This document shows positions 11,679 to 23,660 of a DNA stretch of 64,000 nucleotides, one piece after another. A program made the position numbers and the translations under genes. The notes beneath the pieces are model-generated. The model was not told the origin of the DNA and did no database searches. It worked only from the letters and a program-made list of their open reading frames with translations. The stretch covers positions 168,694,792 through 168,758,791 of the forward strand of contig NC_091432.1 in the NCBI RefSeq assembly GCF_964237555.1, read 5' to 3'. How positions within the stretch are numbered: position 1 is the first letter of the stretch; each line of letters opens with the position of its first letter. This DNA is from Oryctolagus cuniculus (Eukaryota > Chordata > Mammalia > Lagomorpha > Leporidae).

Positions 11679-12001
11679 GGGCCGGCGCCGTGGCTCACTT
11701 GGTTAATCCTCCACCTGCGGCGCTGGCATCCCATCTGGGCGCCAGGTTCTAGTCCCAGTTGCTCCTCTTCCAGTCCAGCTCTCTGCTGTGGCCCAGGAAG
11801 GCAGTGGAGGATGGCCCAAGTGCTTGGGCCCCTGCACCCGCTGGGAGATCAGGAGGAAGCACCTGGCTCCTGGCTTTGAATTGGCGTAGTTCGGGCCATA
11901 GTGGCCATTTGGGGAGTGTACCAACAGAAGACCTCTCTCTCTCTCTCTCTCTCATTGTCTAACTCTATCTGTAAAATAAATTTAAAAAAGAAAGAAAATA
12001 C
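11679..12001 (+). mobile_element. C-SINE, plus
   Basis: Head GGCCGGCGCCGTGGCTCACT. TSD AGAGGACA at 11670-11677 and 12002-12009. Confidence 0.96.
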
Positions 12002-12125
12002 AGAGGACAAAGAAAAGCAATGCTATCAGCAAAATCCAAGACTATAGGAAATTCCACACAATTTCTTCAATGTTATTTTGTTGCAAGGAAGAGAGAAAGA
12101 GACAGGTAGTGAGATTAAAAGACCT

Positions 12126-12298
12126 GCCAGGTGCCTCTGCACCCAAGTGGGAGATTGGGAAGCTCCTGGATCCTGGCTTTGGCCTGGCCTAGTCTCGGCC
12201 ATTGCGGCCATTTGGGGAGTGAACCAGTGGATGGAAGATCTCTCTTTCCCTCTCTCCCCATAATTCGGACTTATACATTAATAAATTTTTTAAAAAGA
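12126..12298 (+). mobile_element. C-SINE, 5'-truncated
   Basis: Only the 3' half is present (CCTCTGCACCCAAGTGGGAG onward) with a short TTTAAAAAG tail. Sixth same-direction SINE in 2.4 kb. Confidence 0.85.
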
Positions 12299-12917
12299 TG
12301 CAGGATGTGATATAGTATTTGTTATATTTCAAGTCAATGAGTCCTTACTTCTGAGTTACAAACTGAAGGATTTTTAGAAAAAAAATTGCTGTCAGTGATC
12401 TTGCTTCAAAACACAGAATAGGGAAGGTGGTTGGAGCAGAAACTGGACAAAAATAAACACTGCTGGGAACTGAGTAACAGGTAGCATGTGACAGTCTAAA
12501 TATTGTTTCACTTTTTTGTAAATCCTCAAAAATATTTTAAATATGAAACCACTCTAAAAATTGAAACTGTAATATTCTATGCCAAAGTCATGACTTCCAA
12601 GGTCTCTTTGTGCTTTTCCAGAAGAATCATGCACATATTTACATTATTAGTGCACATGTGTCATGTCTCCTCACCTCCAACAACACTATCCCTTAGTATT
12701 AGATACCTCAAATTCTGTCCCACATGAAGACAGGAGAATAGGAATTTGCTACTCACTTCTCTCCTACTAACTTCTGTCCATTACAGCTATTACATGAAAC
12801 ACAATGCTAATAAAGGTTTATCAGTGTAAAAATAGTGCTAAAAACATATTCCAATGAAAGAAAAACTCAATTCTAAGGTGAAATTAAATATGAAACAGAT
12901 TTATACTATCCTGATTT

Positions 12918-13100
12918 ATTAGTCTTCAAACTTCATTGTGCATAAAAATCATTCAGGAATCTTGTTAAAAATGTAGACTCCTGATTCCCCATCTGAGATT
13001 GTGTGTTAACTGAATACTATTTTAGAACCAGGGAATCTTATTTTACTAATGCCATTTTAATGCTGGTGATCTGGGAAACACCCTTTGAAAGACATGTCCC
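12918..13100 (+). mobile_element. MER5-like hAT fragment
   Basis: TCTTCAAACTTCATTGTGCATAA, AATCATTCAGGAATCTTGTTAAAAA and the GGTGATCTGG / ACCCTTTGAAAG end correspond to the well-known MER5A pattern of an ancient non-autonomous hAT transposon. Recalled by eye, not aligned. Confidence 0.75.
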
Positions 13101-13128
13101 CAAAAGCTCTTGAAAATGACCAGTAAAA

Positions 13129-13459
13129 GGCTGGTGCCATGGCTCACTTGGCTAATCCTCCGCCTGCGGCACCAGCACCCCGGGGTTCTAGTCCCAGTTG
13201 GGGTGCTGGATTCTGTGTCGGTTGCTCCTCTTCCACTCCAGCTCTCTGCTGTGGCCCGGAAAGGCAGTGGAAGATGGCCCAAGTATTGGGCCCTGCAACC
13301 GCATGGGAGACCAGGAGGAGGCACCTGGCTCCTGGCTTCAGATAGGCACAGAGCACTAGCTATAGCAGCCATTTAGGGGGTGAACCAATGGAAGGAAGAC
13401 CTTTCCCTCTGTCTCTCTCTCTCTCTCACTAACTCTGCCTGTCAAAAAAAAGAAAGAAA
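13129..13459 (+). mobile_element. C-SINE, plus
   Basis: Perfect 17-bp TSD GAAAATGACCAGTAAAA at 13112-13128 and 13460-13476. Inserted just beyond the MER5-like fragment. Confidence 0.97.
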
Positions 13460-13845
13460 GAAAATGACCAGTAAAACTTATGACCACCCACTGCTTAATT
13501 TAACACAATATTCATAGAAGTCAAACAGCAGCAAGCCAAGCATAAGAGTCCCTGACCTCATGCACCACTGGGAGAATAATCTCAACATTCTACACTGGCT
13601 GTGTATTTCAAAGACAAGCCTTTTCATTCTCAGAAAACTGAGAATATATGCCATCACCATAAAATTCAGTATACTGAGTGAGTGGTTTGTAAATTTTTAA
13701 AATAAAAATGTTAATCCTTAAAGCTTTTGCAAACTGACACTGCAGTTACTAGGAACTGGGATGTTAACATTTGGTGAGACAAAAGTTACATCTAACAAAC
13801 AGGACGTAACTGAGGAAGGTAAGCCATCCAGAAAATAAAATCCCC

Positions 13846-14116
13846 AAAATGGAGAGGTCCTCCATCCACCGGTTCACTCCCCAATTGGCTGCAATGGCCA
13901 GAGCTGCACCGATCCAAAGCTAGGAGCCAGGAGATTCTCCTGGGTCTCCCACGCAAGGGCAGGGGCCCAAATACCTGGGCCATCTTCCACTGCCTTCCCA
14001 AGCCACAGCAGAGAGCTGGATCGGAAGTGGAGCAGTCAGGACATGAACAGGTGCCCATATGGGATGCCAGCGCTGCAGGCAGCAGCATTACCCACTATGC
14101 CACAGCATTGGCCCCC
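13846..14116 (-). mobile_element. C-SINE, minus, tail-proximal part lost
   Basis: Begins at GGAGAGGTCCTCCATCCACC without the usual T-rich tail and ends at the reversed head GCATTGGCCCCC. CCCCAAA occurs on both sides. Confidence 0.88.
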
Positions 14117-14305
14117 AAATTAGTATTTTCAAATGCAACAAAAGCAACTTTAGATAATACAGTCAGCAAGTCTACTATATTTCAAACACCTTTTACTTAT
14201 TACAGAACAAACTATTTTCAGCCTCATTATCTGCCTTCTCAATTAAGCATTTCTGATTTTAATATATATTATACATATTTTAATATACACCTTTTAATCT
14301 TTCTT

Positions 14306-14617
14306 TAAAAAAAAGATTTATTTTATTTATTTGAAAGACAGAGTTTCAGAGAGGTAGAGACAGAGAGAGAGGTCTTCCATCCACTGGTTCACTCCCCAGA
14401 TGGCCACAACGGCCAGAGCTGTGCCAATCTGAAGCCAGGAGCTTTTTCCGGGTCTCTCACGTGGGTGCAGGGGCCCAAGGACTTGGGCCATCTTCTGCTA
14501 TCTCAGGCCACAGCAGAGAGCTGGATCAGAAGAGCAGCAGCTGGGACTAGAACCGATGCCCATATGGGATGCTGGTGCTTCACGCCAGGGCTTTACACTG
14601 TGCCACAGCGCCGGCCC
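14306..14617 (-). mobile_element. C-SINE, minus
   Basis: T-rich tail, then AAAGACAGAGTTTCAGAGAG, then reversed head GCGCCGGCCCC. Flanks AATCTTTC and AGTCTTTC look like the TSD. Confidence 0.95.
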
Positions 14618-14655
14618 CAGTCTTTCATTCTTTGATGTTTAAAAAGTCAATCTTC

Positions 14656-15205
14656 ACACAAAGTTCTGCTTGTGGCCCCTTGTTTTCTAAACTAGAATAT
14701 TGTCCTGGACAATCTTACTCATTTCTTCAACCATTATCCTTACAGGTTACACAAAGTGCTGCCCTTGGTCCCCTTGTTTTCTTTTCTTTCTTTTTTTTTT
14801 TTTTTAAAGATTTATTTTATTTACTTGAAAGACAGAGTTACAGAGAGGTAGAGATAAGAAAAAAAGGTCTTCCACGCGCTGGTTCACCCCCCAATTGGCC
14901 GCAACAGCCGGAGCTGCGCCAATCCGAGGCCAGGAGCCAGGAGCTTCCTCTGGGTCGCCCATGCAGGTGCAGGGGCCCAAGCACTTGAGCCATCTTCTAC
15001 TGCTTTCCCAGGCCACAGCAGAGAACTGGATCTGAAGAGGAACAGCTGGGACTAGAACTGGTGCCTATATGGGATGGCGGCACTTCAGGCCAGGGCATTA
15101 ACCCACTGCGCCACAGCACCGGCCCCGTGGTCCCCTTGTTTTCTAAACTAGAATTTGTCCTGGATAATCTTACTCATTTCTTCAACCATTATCCTTACAG
15201 GTTAA
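14656..15205 (+). repeat. 93-bp tandem duplication, second copy split by a SINE
   Basis: Unit 1 runs 14656-14748. Unit 2 starts at 14749 (both begin ACACAAAG) and resumes after the SINE at about 15128-15205. Shared blocks include CCCCTTGTTTTCTAAACTAG, TCTTACTCATTTCTTCAACC and ATTATCCTTACAGGTTA. Few differences separate the units. Confidence 0.9.
14783..15127 (-). mobile_element. C-SINE, minus, inside the tandem duplication
   Basis: Perfect TSD TGGTCCCCTTGTTTTCT at 14766-14782 and 15128-15144. Reversed head GCACCGGCCCC just before the right TSD. Confidence 0.96.
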
Positions 15206-16563
15206 CTCTTCAGTAAGGATCTCTAACCCCTGTGAACATGTTGAGTTCTATATGCACCCTTTTTATACTTCTCAGCTAGTTATCCTCATATGAATGCCTC
15301 CTTTTATGTTCACTCAACATCATCACCTAGGCTCAAATACTCCAATTCACTTTGGATATTATCCTCTCCTTACTACCCCACATGTAGTGACTTGCTATCT
15401 ACCATTTGTACCTGCTGAATTTTCTTCTGTTGTATCCTCACTCACCTTTCTATTCAGGCTGTTCATCATCTCTTGATAAAATTCATTCAATAACCTTTTA
15501 ATTGACTTCCTTCATTCATTTTTGCCTTCAAACCTCAAAATACTAGAAAAATCATGCCACTCCCTCAGTCAAGACCTGTGATGGATTTATACTGCCTATA
15601 TTCTAAATTCCTCAGGAAGCATTCATAGTTGTCTGTAATTAGCCCCAGCCTATCTTTCTAGAATTATCTGCCACTACAGGGTCTCATCATTCTACACTCT
15701 AATCACTGGTGTTAAATATTTTCCAGGGGTACTCTGTATTCTCCTGCCTCCATATTTTAATTGTGTACTTCGGTTTACCTATCATCTTGAAGTAAGGGAC
15801 AAGGTAATATTTATCATTGTATCTACAGCGCTTTATACACTACCTAGCACAGAATAGCTCAGCTTCACCTATCAATAGTCTATCTACTCTCCAAAAAATC
15901 TATCTAAGAAACTGTAACCTCCTTATTAGAGGCTGGGAAGGGTAGGGAGGAGAAGGGGCTACAGAAAAGGCTTACTGTCCAGTATAAAAATACAGTTAAA
16001 TAAAAGAGCAGGTTATGTTCTATAGCACTGTAAGTTGATTACTGTTAACACTAACTTATTGTGTATTTAAAGATAGCCAGAAGGAAGGATTTCACATGTT
16101 CCCAAAACAAAGAAATGATAAACCTTGAAGGCGATGGATATGCTAATTAGTCTGTTAATATACACTGCACATACCTAAAAATTATACTGCACATATATAA
16201 TTATGCATCAATTTAAAAATGAAACAAAGTAACTAGGAAAAAATGAAAAAGGTTATTAAACTAAGATTATGTTAGCTCTTCCATATTCCTGATAAACTCA
16301 GAAATTATTTTAACTGATGACTGTCATCCTACCATATGAAAAATACATTAAAGTCAGGGGAATTTCTCATCTATTACAAATCTGCTGAAAGCCTGTCTAA
16401 ATTAAAGAGCTTCCACCCAGATCTTTTCTGCATGAGCTTAAACCCTCTTTAAAAGCACAATGTACCATTCAATACAATACTTTACAGTATCTCCCCAAGA
16501 CTTGGGTGTTTTTAAATGATAGCATTATTTTCTTTTAAACGTAACACATATCTGCTACTCCGG

Positions 16564-16625
16564 TGTGTGTCTGTGTGTGAGACACACACACACACACACA
16601 CATACACACACACGAGAGAGAGAAA
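16564..16625. repeat. Compound TG / AC / GA microsatellite
   Basis: A TG-rich run directly precedes an AC run and a GA run, so the first two parts can pair with each other as a hairpin. Confidence 0.9.
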
Positions 16626-17208
16626 GAGAAACTTTGTTGTATATTGATTACTTTAGTCATTTCATGTTGGCACTTGAGAGGCAAAAGAAAGAACAGGAGG
16701 CTGGGGTTGCAGAGACTTGGGTTTGAATCCTACTAGGGGATTACTAGTCATCTGAAATTACTTAAGTCTCCTGCTCTCTGCAGAGTTCAGGACTCTGAAA
16801 CAAATGAGCTGCACTCCCTAAGGTCTCTTAATTCTTGAATTCCAGGATGTGAGATATCAAATTGAAGAATGTTTTAGGGTTAAGCCAAATACCCATTATT
16901 AAAATCAACAAGTGGAGTCAATGTATATCAAGATTTAAAAAAATCAAATAAGTTAAAAAGAATAACACTATAATCTCTTAAATAAAATCTAACAAAATAT
17001 TTTTAATCTCATCTCCCCAAACTACCCCAGTAGTTATTACTCCTGTGCATCCCCCTAACACCCTATACGACAGCTTATCATAGTGGTCTTCAAAGTACGT
17101 TCACTTGAAACACAGTCATTCAGGAGTTGAACCAAGATTTAAAATAAAAAAAATTACATTTTTCTAATTTGTAGGGGGAAAAAAACCCAAGATACAAGAT
17201 AAAATCTT

Positions 17209-17231
17209 TTTTTGACAGACAGACAGACAGT

Positions 17232-17285
<54 letters not shown>

Positions 17286-17541
17286 TCTTCCATCTGTTGG
17301 TTCACTCCCCAAATGGCCACCACAGGAGGCGCTGCACCGATCTGAAGCCAGGAGCCGGTGCTTTCTCCTGGTGTCCCACGCAGGTACAGGGGCCCAAGTG
17401 CTTGGGCCATCCTCCACTGTCCTCCCGGGCCACAGCAGAGAGCTGCACAGAGAGGAGCAACCGGGACTAGAACCCGACGCCCATACGGGATGCTGGCGCC
17501 ACAGGCGGAGGATTAGCCAAGTGAGCCATGGCACCAGCCCC
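17209..17541 (-). mobile_element. C-SINE, minus, with expanded GA run
   Basis: Carries GACA repeats and then a GA run of about 50 bp (about 17229-17282), the expanded form of the CT segment of this family. Reversed head GGCACCAGCCCC. AATCTTTT on both sides is the probable TSD. Confidence 0.94.
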
Positions 17542-17762
17542 AACAGAATCTTTTCAATTAAGTGTTTCCTCCCATAATTTGTTTTAAAACATTTTGATCC
17601 TCAAACAGAGAAAGTCATATGACACAACTAAATATATTAGTTGTTTCGAGGTGTTAGTAATACCATGATTTCTAGGTATTCTGATATAAGTTTCAGCATC
17701 ACGGTTTCAATGTATTTTACCTTTTACAATACCTGTATATGTATTTCCTCCTATCAACTTTT

Positions 17763-18083
17763 TTTATTTTTTTTATTTGCCAGGTAGAGTTATAGACAGT
17801 GAAAGAGAGAGACAGAGAGAAGGGTCTTCCTTCCATTGGTTCACTCCCCAAATGGCCGCTACAGCCAGAGCTGCGCCAATCCGAAGCCAGGAGCCAGGTG
17901 CTTCCTCCTGGTCTCCCATGCGGGTGCAGGGCCCAAACACTTGGGCCATCCTCCACTGCCTTTCCGGGCCACAGCAGAGAGCTGGACTGGAAGAGGAGCA
18001 ACCAGGACTAGAACCCAGCGCCTACATGGGATGCCAGTGCCGCTGGTGGAGAATTAACCAAGCGAGCCACGGCGCCGGCCCCA
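17763..18083 (-). mobile_element. C-SINE, minus
   Basis: TSD CCTCCTATCAACTTTT (17747-17762) and CCTCCTATTAACTTTT (18084-18099), one mismatch. Confidence 0.97.
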
Positions 18084-18842
18084 CCTCCTATTAACTTTTA
18101 AACCTATTGGGGGCAGGGAGTGTCCCCCAAGTCCTAAAACAAAGGAGGTCTCAATAAATGTCTTGTTAAGGGGACTCCCTCATACTTTCATCACTGTATT
18201 TAAAGATTTTCCTGAACATTGTCTATATAATGCTTTAAAAAAAAGTTGCTACTATAATAAGTAGAACTACATGGAATATCAAAGTCAAACATTCTATACC
18301 TCTGAAAAAGAGGTGAAACCAGATTCAATTACTAAAGGTCTCCAGGTTTTAAAGACTTTTATATAAAAAAGAGAGAATTATAGAGTTTGGATGGGGTTAT
18401 AGGAAGAAATAAATAGCCCGTTAAAATTCCCAATTAATTTTTGGGTTCTGATCTTAACTAAGTATAAGCAAGCCAATAGAAATTCAAATTTAACTTAGGA
18501 GAGGAGTAAAATCAGTCTACAGAACTAATTTTTAACTCAACTACTATTTGTACTTGAACATTTCTACTTTTAAATCTTTGAGGTTCATGACACTTTTGAA
18601 CTTTCATCCCCAAGAAAAATATTCTACCAAAAAAAAGTAATCACAAAATTAAATAACCTACAGCTGTATTTTAAGAATTTTTAGCTCATACATGTACCAT
18701 TTTTAATCAGCAACTTAATTTAGAAATCAAGAATAAGTTAAACAAGGATATTTAAGGTTATTTTCACCAGAATATGTTGTCTAACAGAAAAAATGGTTAT
18801 CCATAGAAATGGGTGGTTAACAATTGTGTTTTTTAATGTTTA

Positions 18843-19192
18843 TTAATTCTTTTTTTTTTTTTATTTTGAAAGGGTGACAGACTGATATAGAAAGAGAGAG
18901 AGATGGAGAGAGTGAAAAATCTTCCATCCAATAGTTCACTACCCAAATACCCACAAAATTTGGACCTCGGCCAAGCCAAAGCAAGGAGTCAGAACTACAT
19001 CCAGGTGTCCCACATGAATGGCAGGGACCAAGAACATAAACACTTGAGCCATCATCTACTTCCTCCCAGACACATTAATAGGACGCTGGATTGGAAGCGG
19101 AGGCAAAGGCAGGACTTGAACTGGCACTCCAATATGGAATGTGAGCAACCTGAGTGGTGGCTTAACCTACTGTCTCATAACACCCACCCCCA
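18843..19192 (-). mobile_element. Old divergent C-SINE, minus
   Basis: Order of blocks matches a reversed C-SINE (GAAAGGGTGACAG, CTTCCATCCAATAGTTCACT, CACTTGAGCCATCATCTACT, AACACCCACCCCC), but with many substitutions, so it is an older subfamily. Confidence 0.82.
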
Positions 19193-19208
19193 AAACTATG
19201 TGTTTTTA

Positions 19209-19531
19209 TTTATTTTTTTTTATTTTTATTTGACAGGTAGAGTTATAGACATTGAGAGAGAGAGACAGAGAGAAAGGTCCTCCTTCCGTTGGTTCACTCC
19301 CTAAAAGGCCGCTATAGCCGGCGCACTACACCGATCTGAAGCCAGAAGCCAGGAGCTTCTTCCTGGTCTCCCATGTGGGTGCAGGGCCCAAGCACTTGGG
19401 CCATCCTCCACTTCCCTCCAAGGCCACAGCAGAGAGCTGGGCTGGAGGAGGAGCAACTGGGACTAGAACCGGCGCCCACATGGTATGCTGGTGCCACAGG
19501 CAGATTAACCAAGTGAGCCATGACGCCGGCC
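19209..19531 (-). mobile_element. C-SINE, minus, adjacent to older SINE
   Basis: Young copy with reversed head GACGCCGGCCCC. The flank CCAAAACTATG (about 19190-19200) is echoed as CCCCAAAACTGTA after the element, so it landed at the edge of the older SINE. Confidence 0.94.
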
Positions 19532-19678
19532 CCCAAAACTGTATTTTTAACATTAAATTTTTAAAAGATGTGTTGGGATTTTTGAAATATTATGTCTTTT
19601 TAGAAAGACAATATGCACATCTGTAAGTCAGTCTGGAATGCATTCAATCAATTAATCAGGTTTTAGAAACTGAAAGAG

Positions 19679-20157
19679 GGAGGAGAGAACTTGCACTTTG
19701 ACTATGGCCTTGTCTAAATAAGATCAGAGTTGGCAAACTCAAGAGGCTTCCATAGCCTTGGCAGCTCATGACAAGAGCCTAGGGTGATTACTGACGCCAT
19801 AAACAAGAGTGTCACTTGTTAAATCAACAAGGGGAGTCACTGTGCACCTGCTCCCTTGTAGGACCTCTGTCCCTAATGTGTTGTACTATGAGAATTAACG
19901 GTAAAACTAGTACTCAAACAGTACTTTATACTTTGTAAGTCTTTGTGGGTGCAAACTGTTGAAATCTTTACTTAATACATACTAAATTGATCTTCTGTAT
20001 ATAAAGACAATTGAAAATGAATCTTGATGAAGAATGGGATGGGAGAGGGAGTGGGAGATGGAATAGTTTCAGGTGGGAAGGAAGTTATGGGGGGGAAAAG
20101 CTGCTATAATTCAAAAGTTGCACTTTGGAAATTTATATTTAATAAAAGTTAAAAAAA
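19679..20157 (+). mobile_element. L1 3' end, heavily 5'-truncated
   Basis: Only 3' UTR sequence is present, including GCAAACTGTTGAAATCTTTA and the G-rich tract at about 20035-20096, then an A tail. Perfect TSD AAACTGAAAGAG at 19667-19678 and 20158-20169. Confidence 0.95.
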
Positions 20158-20324
20158 AAACTGAAAGAGCAGACCTCTTAGTTCTGTCACAAATATATGA
20201 TATACACATATATAACATAAATATTTATAAATTATTTCTAGATTATATGCATTTAGTGCTACTTTAAACATCACAAAAGCAAACTAAAACCGGAAATCTT
20301 AAAAGGATAAAATAATAGGCTATT

Positions 20325-20359
20325 ATCACTTCTCAGCCTTTTAGCTAAGATCAAGTGTA
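20325..20359 (+). pseudogene. U2 snRNA 5' fragment, retroposed (35 nt)
   Basis: Matches nucleotides 1-35 of mammalian U2 snRNA with three G-to-A changes (U2 positions 4, 11 and 19, two of them at CpG). It starts exactly at the RNA 5' end and stops at nucleotide 35 with no poly-A. A 14-bp TSD frames it: AATAATAGGCTATT (20311-20324) and AATAATAAGCTATT (20360-20373). The match is from memory of U2. Not a functional gene. Confidence 0.9.
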
Positions 20360-22329
20360 AATAATAAGCTATTCAGGCCTTCTAATACTCATATTTTCTT
20401 TTCTCACTCCAGTGGATTACTCTGCATAGCTCCTGGGGTACAGACACTACTACTCTGGATATCATAGTTAAGTATAAGTAATTATTTATAGTTTTCAGAA
20501 ACACTGTGCTGTTTCATACTTCACAGTCACTGTAGTTCAGCATTCTGGAAAGCTCTTGCCAAACCCTCCTAAATAATACAGTAGCAATATTAAACTCTGC
20601 CAAGAAACAATTCAAGTACTTTATGATCTTTATACTAGTTTCTTTGCTTTCTCCTCCCTTCCTGTTTCCATTACCAAGTTCAATCTTTCCCCTTTAGCTT
20701 TAGGCCACCTTCACCCAAATTCTCCTTGTACCTAGTTCATGTATCTATTATAGAATCATCATTTTTTAAAGTGCCTATTTCTCTACTCTACTATAAGTCA
20801 CTTAAGAGCAAGGACTGTCTAGCAGATATTTAAATACTTGTAAAAGCAACTAATCTAGCCTAACATTCTCACTGTACAGTTGAAGAATGTGAGACTCAAG
20901 TTACACAACAGTTCTAAGGTACTAATACAATTCACTGGGATGTTCTCTAAGGACAACGTGGCATCCTCTTTACCTGTTACATTAATTTACTGCTCCCTGG
21001 AAGGCTCAGGAGTCACGGAGCCTCTGTAAAGTAAGTTCCCTATACAATTTGAAAATAAGAGGTAATTTAGTATCTTACAAATACATACCAGAAAACAAAA
21101 GAAAACTTCAATAACATCAGTGATTCACTGGCTTTACTACTGAAATACCACATACCACTTTTATGATATTTACAAAGAAGGTATCTGAGTCATCAGTTTG
21201 CTGAAAATCAGTCATATGGAGAGTTTATGGAATATTATTCTGGCATATGTATATAACCACATTCCAACAGCTGGAACCTATGCTTTTCTGCAAGCTGTGC
21301 CTACTCAACATACTTATTCAGTCATAACTGTATTTTAGGCTAGTATAGAAGAAACAAGTTCCTAGTATCCACAAGTGTGGACAATACTATTACTATTACC
21401 TACAGAATGCTTGTGGATATCAAATACAAAAAATTAATGCATTCAATACTTTAACTATTTGAGACCGTCATTTCTTTTTGTTACTAACATACTAAGAATT
21501 TTCTCTCTTGGCCTAACATGTCAGAAATACATTAATATGTTCATAAATGATATAATATCATAAATTCAATTCTACATATGGATGCTATTAGATTATATGG
21601 TTATAAAGTATTCTTAGCATTAGTCCCTGGGATTATGATTCTAATCATTTACAAATTTACTTTTATGTAAAGGAGAGTCTCCCTGCTCCTTTGTAGAACT
21701 GTTTACTATTATACACACAGTGCTTTTGAAACCACCCATGATTCAAACCTATATGCTACTTCTTATCACTTTCATGTATACATTGTCTTGCCTTATTCCA
21801 AATGTTTCCACCTTTGTAAAACTAGATAGGCAAGGTAAACTCTAGAGTTCCTTCCAAGTCTAAAATCTTGTGACATCAATTTGGTGTATATATTAAAAGC
21901 TAAAAATAGCAAGATGTAAATGGATTTTTTTTATGTGAGTCATAGCTATAACACACTGTGGAGATGAGTAACATACTTCAGAAATATAAAATCACCAAAT
22001 AAAATATTAATAAAGTTTGTGAACAGCTGCATTACCAAATAATTCTACTTTATGAAATGATTCAAGAAGAGGCTCCTTAAAGAAAGCTCCATTAATAAGT
22101 CAAGAATTACATTAAATTTTTCAATAAGTCACTAATAAGTCTTGAAAACAGCACATGGGAAATCAGTCACAAGTAAGCACTTATAAGTTTTAAATTACAA
22201 TTATAACTCAAGACTCAAAAAATTAACACAATTTTAAAAGCCATTCTGTAAAAGTACAAATCCAATGCCCAGTTTCAGATATGTGGCACATTCTAATTTC
22301 ATTCAACTACTATTAGTATTATAACGATT

Positions 22330-22810
22330 AACACTCACACCAAGCTAATTATGTGACTAGCACTACCTGATATTTATTAACTCAATGAATGCTTACAGTA
22401 ATTCTAGTAGATAGGGACTATTATTATCCCCATTTTAAAGAGAAGGAAATGGGCTGGCATTGTGGCTTGGTGAGGAAAGCTGATGCCTGCCACAACGGCA
22501 TCCCAAATGAATGCCAGTTCCAGACCTGGCTGCTCCACTTTGGATCCAGCTTCCGGCTAACGTGCCTGGGAAAACAATGGAAGATGGCCCAAGTATTTGG
22601 GTCCCTGACACTCAGGTGGGATACAAGGACAAAGCTCCTAGCTCTGGATTCCACCTACCCAGGGTTGGCTGTTGCCGCCACCTAGCAATGAACCACTGGA
22701 TGGAAGATCTCTCTTTCTGTAACTCATTCAAAAATAAATAAATAAATAAAACTCTTAACAGAGAGAGAGAGAAGGAAATGAGGCCGAAAATGTTAAGTAA
22801 CCGTCAAGTT
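22330..22810 (-). mobile_element. MIR element, minus, split by a C-SINE
   Basis: Left piece (about 22330-22451) has ATTATTATCCCCATTTTAAAGAG-like sequence, and the right piece (about 22769-22810) reads GAAATGAGGCC...GTTAAGTAAC. Together they give the reversed MIR core (CATTTTA..GA.GAAA.TGAGGC...GTTAAGTAAC). Confidence 0.8.
22452..22768 (+). mobile_element. Divergent C-SINE inserted in MIR
   Basis: Head GGCTGGCATTGTGGCTTGGT, tail AAATAAATAAAT plus a GA run. Perfect TSD GAGAAGGAAATG at 22440-22451 and 22769-22780. Confidence 0.94.
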
Positions 22811-23660
22811 TATTCAACTAGTAAATAGTCAAACTATTCCAACTATCATTAACAACATTCAATTATTTTCCTATTCTTGAAGAATTTATACTTGAGAAAC
22901 TAATTTGGCTCATATCAACTATACAATGATTATAGAAGAATACATTTATCTTAGTATTCTCATGTGCTATATCATTTTCTTTAAGAAAAAATAGCTAGAT
23001 AAATGGGTGGCATATACTATGAGCACAGTGCTATCTAAATCGCCTGTGATTTCTGGTACAATAAACACATACGTCTAAACGTATTTTAAAAATTCAGATG
23101 ACATGAGAGATCCGGATGACGCCAAAGTAATCATTAACCATTTAGTAGCACTCCATAAATCCCCGCCTGTCGCCGTGGGTAGTAGAAGATAAAATTATTT
23201 TTTATTGATGTGAAACAACTGCCTTCTTTCAGGAGCCAGAATTATTTTTCTGAAGCTATTTCATCCTAAACGCTTTCTAAATGTCGTGTCAGAACTATCC
23301 ACAAGTTGCAGTTTCAACGCCTATCCCACAAAACGCTTCCTCTGCCTACACGTGTGATTCTTCCTACGGGAAGCACTGCATTTTCCACCGCCACAGTGCA
23401 CCTGTTCCGGTCGAGTTTCAGCGCTCCGCACTCGGCTTCCTGTCCGCTTCTGGGGCCGTGCGGGCCCACGCGGCCACCAGCTCACACCCACCACACCCCT
23501 CCTCCGGCTGCGGCCCAGCGCTGCTCCTCCTCCCGGGCTTCTCCAGCACCGACTCAGCACCTATCAGCGCCGCCCCCCGGCCCCTGGCCCAGCCCATCCT
23601 CGGACACGTGTGAGGGTTTGTTTGTGTCGGTCTGTCAGTCCCACCGGGGACCCGGCTCGC

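Noticed and set aside
16564..16625. CRISPR-like or regulatory repeat array
   Set aside because: Simple dinucleotide microsatellite in a mammalian genome.
20325..20359. Functional U2 snRNA gene
   Set aside because: Only the first 35 nucleotides are present, with no snRNA promoter or 3' box.
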